Below, in pieces: positions 31,010 through 37,584 of a DNA stretch of 39,594 nucleotides. The stretch lies in NCBI GenBank assembly GCA_944320605.1, contig CALUIE010000021.1, positions 1-39,594 on the forward strand, in the 5' to 3' direction. The notes under the pieces were generated by a model. That model was not told the DNA's origin, ran no database searches, and was given only the letters and a program-made list of their open reading frames with translations. Each line of letters begins with the position of its first letter. Positions within the stretch are counted from its first letter, which is position 1. Position numbers and translations under genes: made by a program. The DNA comes from an uncultured Phocaeicola sp. Lineage in GTDB: Bacteria > Bacteroidota > Bacteroidia > Bacteroidales > Bacteroidaceae.

Positions 31010-31432
31010 TTATTCAGCTTCGAAACGTACTGTACGTGTTCCGTCTTCCGCTTCTTCTATATATACGTTTACGGTGTTACCAGGCAGCACATCTTCTATA
31101 AGTTCCGGCCATTCTATGAAACAGAGAGCACCGCTATAGAAATAATCCTCATATCCCATGTCGTAAACTTCTTCTAATTTTTTGATTCTGTAGAAATCAA
31201 AATGATAAATCAGTTCTCCCGCAGTTTCAGAACGATATTCGTTTACGATTGCAAAAGTTGGTGAGTTTATTACGTCTGTCACTCCAAGTTCTTCACACAC
31301 AGCCTTGATGAATGTCGTTTTTCCGGCACCCATCTTGCCGTAGAAAGCGAATACCGTGTTGTCACCCATTTCTGCAATAAATTGTTTCGCTGCTTCATGG
31401 ATTTGTTCCAATGAGTTAATCTTTATTTCCAT
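31010..31432 (-). CDS. tsaE: tRNA threonylcarbamoyladenosine synthesis ATPase TsaE
   Basis: A 140-residue P-loop ATPase that works with TsaB, TsaC and TsaD in making t6A37 of ANN-decoding tRNAs. The Walker A motif is [10 protein letters not shown] at 32-41; [10 protein letters not shown] near 75 and HFDFYRI near 94 are family segments, followed by FIEWPE. Length is normal. The start follows an AT-rich stretch of 60 bases after the permease gene. The Imm17-like gene begins 2 bases downstream. Confidence 0.94.
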   Translation of the reverse strand: MEIKINSLEQIHEAAKQFIAEMGDNTVFAFYGKMGAGKTTFIKAVCEELGVTDVINSPTFAIVNEYRSETAGELIYHFDFYRIKKLEEVYDMGYEDYFYSGALCFIEWPELIEDVLPGNTVNVYIEEAEDGTRTVRFEAE

Positions 31433-31492
31433 AATTATGTGAGTTTATTTAATTCTTATGTATTCTTTAATTTCTTAACTTTATTAATACCA

Positions 31493-32302
31493 TTAACTTT
31501 TCCTTCTTATTAGTTTCGCTATAGCATATATCACTATCGAAGTAAATATTATTGAAGCTCCGGAAGGAACCTGAAGCTGATATGACAGCACTAGTCCGCC
31601 TAAACAACTTACGTATCCAATGAATATCGATAACCATATAATTTTCTTGAAACTGTAAGTGAAAAGATTGGCTGTCATTTGCGGCAGTGTGAGGAGTGAT
31701 ATTGCAAGTACTATACCAATCATTCTTAGGCAAGCCACAATGGTAAGTGCTATGAACATCATAAGTGTATATTCAAACAGTGTAACCGGCAGATGTTGTG
31801 ATAGTGCGAACTCTCTGTCGAATGCTATTGACACTATAGGCTTGAGGAATATGGCAAAGAATACAGCCAATGCGAGACTTATTATTCCAAGCAGCATGAT
31901 ATCACCTGAAGTAATGGTCAGAATGTTTCCGAATAAGAAAGATGACAGCTCAGGGGTAAATCCGGGAGCCAGAAAACTGAATATTATTCCCACAGCCATA
32001 CCGAATGTCCAGAAAACGGCTATGGCAGAGTCCTCTCTCATGTCGCTTCTCTTGCTTAGCCATTCTACTCCGAATGCCGACAATACTGAGAATATTGCAG
32101 CTGTGAGCAATGGCGATATGCCTGTGTATAGTCCTATTCCTATTCCCCCGAATGAGGCATGTGTTATTCCGCCACTGATGAAAACCAGTCGTCTCGTTAC
32201 TATGTAGGTACCTATTATTCCGCAGGCTATACTTGCAAAAAGACTACCTAACAGGGCATTCTGGAAAAAAGAATATTGGAACAGTTCTATGAAATCGGTC
32301 AT
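31493..32302 (-). CDS. ABC-3 family metal permease (ZnuB/MntB type)
   Basis: A 269-residue inner-membrane permease with about eight hydrophobic segments. The sequence GTYIVTRRLVFISGGITHASFGGIGIGLY in the first third contains the conserved ABC-3 family turn that meets the ATPase. Relatives carry zinc, manganese or iron into the cell together with an ATPase and a periplasmic binding lipoprotein; neither partner is encoded in the window, so the metal cannot be named. It is flanked by tsaE and by an unrecognised membrane protein on the same strand. The length is normal for the family. Confidence 0.9.
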   Translation of the reverse strand: MTDFIELFQYSFFQNALLGSLFASIACGIIGTYIVTRRLVFISGGITHASFGGIGIGLYTGISPLLTAAIFSVLSAFGVEWLSKRSDMREDSAIAVFWTFGMAVGIIFSFLAPGFTPELSSFLFGNILTITSGDIMLLGIISLALAVFFAIFLKPIVSIAFDREFALSQHLPVTLFEYTLMMFIALTIVACLRMIGIVLAISLLTLPQMTANLFTYSFKKIIWLSIFIGYVSCLGGLVLSYQLQVPSGASIIFTSIVIYAIAKLIRRKS

Positions 32303-32393
32303 AATCAGTTTTTTAGTTCTTGGATTTTAGTAGCATCCGCATGGCTCTAAAAACCTAAAACTCTTAATTATTAGTTTTTAATTATTAATTAAA
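32303..32393 (+). repeat. AT-rich TTAATT-type intergenic sequence
   Basis: The 91-base gap has GTTTTTTAG and CTAAAAACC in opposite orientation, then TTAATTATTAGTTTTTAATT and ATTAATTAAATC. It belongs to the TTAATT-rich sequence family also found at 13319, 16276, 20356 and 20553. No promoter box or gene is clear. Confidence 0.45.
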
Positions 32394-32813
32394 TCAATGT
32401 ATTCTCCGTTCACCTACTATAAGGAACAATTCGTCCTTTAGTTCGTCCGGCAGTTCTATGCCGCGCAGTTGCAGGCTTCTGCACCATCCTGCCACTTCCA
32501 CTTCCTGTGTTGAGTATAGTATGTCTCTGAATTCTTCAACTTCTTCTTCGGTGTAACTGTCCGATGTGCGTCCTTTGAAACGGTCCAGTTCCTCATCGTC
32601 GTAATATTCTATAGATTTGCTGACAGCAGCCAGGAGGCTGTCTTTTTCGCACGTTTCATGCTGTCCGCAGCATTCGCTGTCCACCTCCACCACTTTCGGC
32701 TCTTCCGTAATTTCTCCTCTCTCAATTTTCTTCTGTATATTCCTGTTATAGAAATATCCGGCGATAAGCCCGAACAGTGCAACTCCAATCAGTGCTAAAA
32801 TAAGTATCCACAT
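32394..32813 (-). CDS. Conserved membrane-anchored protein with acidic soluble domain, function unknown
   Basis: A 139-residue protein I cannot assign. It has a membrane segment at 2-21 (WILILALIGVALFGLIAGYF), a short charged linker, a cysteine-rich stretch ECCGQHETC at 48-56, and a soluble part with YYDDEELDRFKGRTSDSYTEEEVEEF, and VAGWCRSLQLRGIELPDELKDEL near the end. The soluble part is strongly acidic and probably helical. It starts 4 bases after the aroA stop and thus is in the aroA operon. The CCxxxxxC pattern could bind a metal or an FeS cluster, but three or four cysteines alone do not prove this. Confidence 0.72.
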   Translation of the reverse strand: MWILILALIGVALFGLIAGYFYNRNIQKKIERGEITEEPKVVEVDSECCGQHETCEKDSLLAAVSKSIEYYDDEELDRFKGRTSDSYTEEEVEEFRDILYSTQEVEVAGWCRSLQLRGIELPDELKDELFLIVGERRIH

Positions 32814-32817
32814 GTCT

Positions 32818-34047
32818 TTATTCCTCCATAATGTTGAAACCGGCTTTTGTCAAATCATTCCAAAATCCCGGATATGATTTAGAAACCACTTGCGGATTGT
32901 TTATTCTGATATTTTTTAGTTTCAATGCAGCCGGAGCAAATGCCATTGCCATTCTGTGGTCTTCGTAAGTATCAATAGCCGGTGTGGTTTCACTTTCGCA
33001 TCTTTCGCCATTCCATTCCAATATTGAGCCTTCACTTTCCGAAATTACATATCCTAATTTTTTCATTTCATTCATCAAGGCCGCCATGCGGTCAGTTTCC
33101 TTTATCTTCAGACTTTGCAGGCCACTGAAGCGGAACGGTATTTCCAACATGCAACAGGTCACAACGAAAGTCTGTGCCAGGTCAGGTTGGTTTACAAAAT
33201 CGTATTCCAGCCTTTCTGTTATATTCCTGCTTTTACTTAGGGTGATATGCTTGTCGGCATACTCGGTCTTTACTCCTAATTGTTCAAACAGCTCTGCCAC
33301 TTTAGAGTCACCTTGAAAACTCTTTTCGAATAGTCCCGGCAATTCGATACATGCGTCTTCCGACAAGGCAGCTATTTCGTACCAATACGAAGCTGCGCTC
33401 CAGTCACTCTCCACATAATAAGGTACCGGCTTGTAATTCTGTGGGTGAATAACGATTACATTATCTTTTTCCCATTCAGCTTTACCGCCAAATTCCTTCA
33501 TTATTTCTATGGTCAGATTTATATACGGGCGTGATATTATATTTCCTGTAAGTTTCAGCTTTAGACCGTTTTTTAATATCGGACCTATCATCATAAGCGC
33601 GGAAATATATTGCGAGCTTACATCTCCGGGAAGTGTTATTTCTTTTCCTTCAAGTCGAGTCCCTTTGATTTTCAATGGAGGGAAACCTTCATTTTCAGTA
33701 TATTCAATATCGGCTCCTATACTTCTTAAAGCGTCAACAAGAATCTTTATCGGACGTTGTCTCATTCTCTCTGTGCCTGTAATGGTATGTTCGCCTTCTG
33801 TAACAGAAAGGAATGCGGTAAGAAATCTCATGGCTGTGCCTGCTGCCATTATATCTATCGTATCAGGCATATTTTCCAGTGCTCTCACCATCACACGCGT
33901 ATCATCGCAATCGGACAGATTGTCTATGCTTTTACATCCCTTCGACAGTGCCCATATAATAAGTGCCCTGTTGCAAATGCTTTTTGATGATGGCAACTGT
34001 ATGCTTGTGGCTATTTTATCTGGTGCTGAAATCCTTATCTTGCTCAT
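32818..34047 (-). CDS. aroA: 3-phosphoshikimate 1-carboxyvinyltransferase (EPSP synthase)
   Basis: A 409-residue enzyme that transfers enolpyruvyl from PEP to shikimate-3-phosphate. Motifs are LPSSKSICNRALII at 19-32 (substrate lysine and serine), the PEP-site GTAMRFLTAFLS near 67, GDVSSQYISALMM near 141, DSKVAELFEQLG, and TYEDHRMAMAFAP near 361. In place of the common NAGTA the sequence has MAAGTAMRF, as in other Bacteroidetes. Length is near the lower end (typical 420-430). A promoter box lies just upstream, and the next gene downstream is the small membrane protein. Confidence 0.95.
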   Translation of the reverse strand: MSKIRISAPDKIATSIQLPSSKSICNRALIIWALSKGCKSIDNLSDCDDTRVMVRALENMPDTIDIMAAGTAMRFLTAFLSVTEGEHTITGTERMRQRPIKILVDALRSIGADIEYTENEGFPPLKIKGTRLEGKEITLPGDVSSQYISALMMIGPILKNGLKLKLTGNIISRPYINLTIEIMKEFGGKAEWEKDNVIVIHPQNYKPVPYYVESDWSAASYWYEIAALSEDACIELPGLFEKSFQGDSKVAELFEQLGVKTEYADKHITLSKSRNITERLEYDFVNQPDLAQTFVVTCCMLEIPFRFSGLQSLKIKETDRMAALMNEMKKLGYVISESEGSILEWNGERCESETTPAIDTYEDHRMAMAFAPAALKLKNIRINNPQVVSKSYPGFWNDLTKAGFNIMEE

Positions 34048-34067
34048 TTTTATAATGAATTACAATG

Positions 34068-34075
34068 CAAAGATA
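34068..34075 (-). promoter_or_regulatory. Promoter -7 box of aroA
   Basis: TATCTTTG on the minus strand fits TAnnTTTG, 20 bases before the start codon. No -33 TTTG at proper distance. Confidence 0.5.
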
Positions 34076-34113
34076 CGTATAATTTTTTAAGAACATATAT
34101 AGGGTAACCACCT

Positions 34114-34956
34114 TTATAAAAGTGTGATATTCTCCCTCTTGTTTATATATACGAGTGCGGCTCCTAATGCGGTCCGGTATTCGGAGAATTCGGGAATATG
34201 GAATTTCAGACCATATAGTTTTTCCATACCGTCGAAGATGGGGCGGCATTGCGGAAGTTGGGATAAGTTCCCTATCAGTACAAAATCTTTTATACCGCAA
34301 CATTTGCTTGTCAGGTTGGCGGCACTTCCTATGCCTTGAAGTACCAGATATACAATACCTGCCGCAATGTCTTCTTCTGCCGTATTGCTTTCCGCCTTGC
34401 CGAAGTTTGAGGCTGTAGCTTCCATTGGTAAATCCGGCAATGGTCTGTTGCATATATCTTTAATCTGCAGGTTGACATTCGAAATGTCTCCCAACTTTGC
34501 CATTTCCACTACTTGATTTATGTCGTGCGATTTAAGCATAAGTCTTGACAGTCCTTGCAGTGTTCCTCCTCCAATGCCTGTCCCTCCAAGATGTTGCATT
34601 GAATCACCTTCCACTTTCATAAACGATGTTCCTGTGCCCATGCTTACTGCTATCAGTTTTTCCAGGCCGCTTTTATATTGTGCCCCTAACGCGTTCGACA
34701 GAAATTCATCGGCTTTAGCCGTAGGTCGTCCGTATAGAGGAGTGTTAATGAATGCGCTTCCCACTCCTGTGAGCATTATTTGCTCTATGTCGTCCAGTTC
34801 GATGTGGTTGTCGAAAAGGTATTTGCCGAATGCTCCGAACAGTGAAGTTATAGGATCGGTTGCAGTTATGAATAGGGGAGATTTTATTTCTCCGTTTTCA
34901 ATACCTATTATTTTTGTAGTACTTCCGCCTACGTCTATTCCCAATATTATGGCCAT
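34114..34956 (-). CDS. coaW: Type II pantothenate kinase
   Basis: A protein of the actin-like ATPase fold that phosphorylates pantothenate, the first step to coenzyme A. The N-terminal phosphate loop is ILGIDVGGSTTKIIG, then MLTGVGSAF, the adenosine region MGTGTSFMKVEGD and GGTGIGGGTLQGLSRLM, typical of the S. aureus CoaW and eukaryotic PanK group. I choose the ATG at 34956 (280 residues, MAIILGID); the ATG at 34974 would fall at the expected transcription start of the promoter box 34989-34982. BadF/BadG or hexokinase-like kinases have a similar fold but not the GGTGIGGGT stretch. Confidence 0.87.
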   Translation of the reverse strand: MAIILGIDVGGSTTKIIGIENGEIKSPLFITATDPITSLFGAFGKYLFDNHIELDDIEQIMLTGVGSAFINTPLYGRPTAKADEFLSNALGAQYKSGLEKLIAVSMGTGTSFMKVEGDSMQHLGGTGIGGGTLQGLSRLMLKSHDINQVVEMAKLGDISNVNLQIKDICNRPLPDLPMEATASNFGKAESNTAEEDIAAGIVYLVLQGIGSAANLTSKCCGIKDFVLIGNLSQLPQCRPIFDGMEKLYGLKFHIPEFSEYRTALGAALVYINKRENITLL

Positions 34957-34981
34957 AATGCTTTTCAATGTCAAATTGATG

Positions 34982-34989
34982 CAAAAATA
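34982..34989 (-). promoter_or_regulatory. Promoter -7 box of the pantothenate kinase gene
   Basis: TATTTTTG on the minus strand fits TAnnTTTG. It directly abuts the terminator hairpin of the upstream operon, so the T tract of the terminator is also the -7 box. It places transcription start near 34976 and decides for the shorter kinase start. Confidence 0.5.
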
Positions 34990-35023
34990 GGAATAAATAC
35001 TGAAAATGTCAGTATTTACTCCT
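34989..35023 (-). terminator. Terminator of the TonB receptor/DUF4374/PepSY operon
   Basis: AGGAATAAATACTG at 34989-35002 pairs with CAGTATTTACTCCT at 35010-35023 with one mismatch, loop of 7 bases; on the minus strand the hairpin is followed by ATTTTTG. It begins 6 bases past the PepSY gene stop. Confidence 0.75.
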
Positions 35024-35028
35024 ATATA

Positions 35029-36156
35029 TTATACATGGGAACTTTGTTTTCTCCTTTTCCTTAACCATAGGTAATAACCGCTAAGCGGTAATGTCGCGCC
35101 TGTTAAAGCTGCAAGAAAATATAGTATTTTTGTTATCGGTCCTCCCCATGTTCCTACGTGCAGCGAATATATCAGTCCTCTGAGGTTTTGTCTCACGCTG
35201 TTATCCTCGAATTTTCTGATTTCGGTTATTTCGCCGGTTTTTGGGTTGAATTTTATGTTGTCTGCCTTCTGTCTGTATCCGTTTTTGTTAAGTGATACGG
35301 TTGCCTCGTTTTTACCTAACTTGATATAATTGTATTCAGAGTAGAGGCTTTGTATTTCCTTTAGGGCAGCATCGTATGCTATACTGTTTTCCTGTTGGCG
35401 TTCTGTTCTGCCGTTCTCTTTTTTCTCATTATGTCTGTGACCGTGTCCTGCTTGTTGGCTTTGGGGTTGAGGTTCTGCTCCAAGGAGTGAGTAAGCGGCT
35501 TCCCTATACCAGCCGAATGACCATGTAGGTCCGGTCAGTGCCATAATCAGTAGGAATATTGTGGCATAGAAACCTAGTGCTACGTGCGAATCGTACATCA
35601 GTCGCCTTGTACCTTTGCCGCAAGCCACTGTAAGCCTGTTCTTCAGAGCCTTGCGTGTACGTGGAATCCATATCACCAGTCCGCTTATGAGGATTATTGT
35701 CATGGCTATTGTAGAGATACCCACTATAAGTTTACCGGTTGACATGCTGCCTTTACTTTTAGGAACATCAAGGAACCATCTGTGCAGTTTCCTCATAGTC
35801 TGGAAGAAAGGATATGATTTCGACCATCCTATGCTTTCTCCTGTGTAAGGATTGACGAACAGGACTTTCTTTCCTCCGTTGCTGAAGCTTATCTGATATG
35901 TAGCATCTGCAGCTTTAGGGATGCTTACGGATGAAATCTTCATTTCGCCGTGTCTGTCCTGTACGATATTTATGACTTCGGAAGGAGCAAGTCTTTCTTT
36001 TCCCTGAGGCACTTCCACCTGATAAAGATTCTTGTTTAGGGCACGTGTGATATCCTGTTCGAATACCAGTGTGGCACCGGTGAAACATATCACAGTGATT
36101 ATCAGCCCCAAAGGGATGGAAAGCCAGAGATGTATCTTATGTAATGCTTTTTTCAT
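35029..36156 (-). CDS. PepSY-domain inner membrane protein (XusC-like)
   Basis: A 375-residue inner-membrane protein of the PepSY-associated family, related to the siderophore-linked ferric reductases. Membrane segments lie near 12-33, 140-163, 191-211 and 340-361. The first PepSY region (about 45-110) has FVNPYTGESIGW, the second (about 265-325) NIKFNPKTGEI. Family histidines are visible: HKIHLW at 5-10, KLHRWFLD, YDSHVALG and SLHVGTWGG. A His-rich insert GHGHRHNEKKENG lies in the large periplasmic loop. In the B. thetaiotaomicron xusABC operon a protein of this type serves at the inner membrane in enterobactin-type xenosiderophore use. It is the last gene after the TonB receptor and DUF4374 lipoprotein. 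Confidence 0.85.
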   Translation of the reverse strand: MKKALHKIHLWLSIPLGLIITVICFTGATLVFEQDITRALNKNLYQVEVPQGKERLAPSEVINIVQDRHGEMKISSVSIPKAADATYQISFSNGGKKVLFVNPYTGESIGWSKSYPFFQTMRKLHRWFLDVPKSKGSMSTGKLIVGISTIAMTIILISGLVIWIPRTRKALKNRLTVACGKGTRRLMYDSHVALGFYATIFLLIMALTGPTWSFGWYREAAYSLLGAEPQPQSQQAGHGHRHNEKKENGRTERQQENSIAYDAALKEIQSLYSEYNYIKLGKNEATVSLNKNGYRQKADNIKFNPKTGEITEIRKFEDNSVRQNLRGLIYSLHVGTWGGPITKILYFLAALTGATLPLSGYYLWLRKRRKQSSHV

Positions 36157-36180
36157 TGCATATTGTATTGAAAAATTTGT

Positions 36181-37566
36181 TTATTCTTGTTTCAAGAAAC
36201 TTACCCCTTTAATACTCTCTGCATTAACTTCTGTACCTCTTAATGCTTTTCCATCTGCTGAGATAGTGTAAAGAGCTGGTAAACTACCATCTGTTAAATC
36301 TAATTCAAATGTGATAGTGTGATTCTCGGTGTCAACAGCATAAGCAAGAGCTATATCATTGATTTTGGCAGGCTCAGGCAATCCTGTTACTTCAGTGTAT
36401 GTTTTCGTTTTTACGTCAAATATACCAAATTTTTTGTGTGATCCTTCTGCTACTCCAGCTTTTCCTGATTCTGTGTACAATTGGAGACAGAACTTATTAT
36501 CACCCATATAGAAGCATTTCCACATATAGTGCCCTGTTGTTTCAGTCAGATTTACGTAATAATCATCATCTATACCTATTGGTTTTCCGTTCTGAATATT
36601 ATTTCCACTTATACGAAGTATAGCAGAAGGGACACCTGGTTCTGTTTCTCCGTAATTTTTGATTGTACTTTGACAGAACAGATAGATTTCATCTCCTACA
36701 ACTTCAATACCAGTTTCAGTTCTTGATCTTTGGTTACCTTTAATCTGCCCTGCTTCCTTACCAGGATTATCTTCACTTTTACGTATTATAGTGTTCTGAT
36801 ATTTCAGATACTCCTTCTCACTATCGTTCGGATCAAACTTATATACACCAATATAAAGATTGTTGGCCAGTTTTGTACTATAACTTGCCTTACCTCCAGA
36901 TGAAGGAGCGTCTGGTTCGATGCGTTTTGTGGCATATGATAGCAAAACATAATCACCATATCCGGCTATATCACCTACTCCCCATGTTTCTCCATTCATA
37001 AGACTTGCAGGTTCTTCGCTCAAGTCATCACAATCAATAATACCATCAACCACTGCTGCATCAAATGTTTCTACATTGATATATTTAACACGTTCGTAAT
37101 GGCCGTCACCAGTTTGGTCGGACATTCCTATAAGATAATTCTGAAATATACCTCGTGCTTTCACATCACCATCCAGAGCAACTCCGTTTCCATGCTGAAC
37201 TAATTTGCCATCCTTTAGTTTCCATGCCATAGTTATATAATCTGATGAAGATCCACCTTGTGAAGGATAGTTCATGCCAACTAGAATTTCATTGTTGTAA
37301 TTTACAAAATCAGGATTGTTTCCGCTGAAAAATATGCGTCCATCAGAATTTGCAGGATCAAGTGATCCGGTTGTAGCATCTGAAGTGAGTTGCAGATATG
37401 CTCCGTTATTTTCGCCAGATCCGCTCATTACTACATATTGTGCATTAACTGCAGTTCCATTTTCACCACCGTTACCACCTTCATCATTAGGTAATTCTTC
37501 ACTGCAAGAAATAAATGAGCATGTCAATACCGATAAGCTCAGAATGTTCAAATAATTACTTTTCAT
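36181..37566 (-). CDS. DUF4374 lipoprotein (XusB-like)
   Basis: A 461-residue lipoprotein with signal peptide MKSNYLNILSLSVLTCSFIS and acylated Cys21 (FISCSEEL). The acidic residues SEELPNDE directly after the cysteine predict display on the cell surface. The remainder has repeated beta-blade-like segments (YVVMSGSGENNGAYLQLTS, GRIFFSGNNPDFVNYNNEI, FGIFDVKTKTYTEVTGL) as in DUF4374 proteins, which look like beta-propellers. In B. thetaiotaomicron the XusB lipoprotein, which I take to be this family, binds ferric enterobactin outside the cell. Neighbours support the same role: the TonB receptor ends 18 bases upstream and the PepSY gene starts 24 bases downstream. Confidence 0.85.
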   Translation of the reverse strand: MKSNYLNILSLSVLTCSFISCSEELPNDEGGNGGENGTAVNAQYVVMSGSGENNGAYLQLTSDATTGSLDPANSDGRIFFSGNNPDFVNYNNEILVGMNYPSQGGSSSDYITMAWKLKDGKLVQHGNGVALDGDVKARGIFQNYLIGMSDQTGDGHYERVKYINVETFDAAVVDGIIDCDDLSEEPASLMNGETWGVGDIAGYGDYVLLSYATKRIEPDAPSSGGKASYSTKLANNLYIGVYKFDPNDSEKEYLKYQNTIIRKSEDNPGKEAGQIKGNQRSRTETGIEVVGDEIYLFCQSTIKNYGETEPGVPSAILRISGNNIQNGKPIGIDDDYYVNLTETTGHYMWKCFYMGDNKFCLQLYTESGKAGVAEGSHKKFGIFDVKTKTYTEVTGLPEPAKINDIALAYAVDTENHTITFELDLTDGSLPALYTISADGKALRGTEVNAESIKGVSFLKQE

Positions 37567-37584
37567 TTTTTTGTGTTTTATAGA

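Noticed and set aside
34016-34453. A 145-codon minus-strand frame overlapping the pantothenate kinase and aroA start
   Set aside because: It is a shadow of the well supported kinase gene, rich in Arg and Cys without any family pattern, and runs over the aroA promoter.
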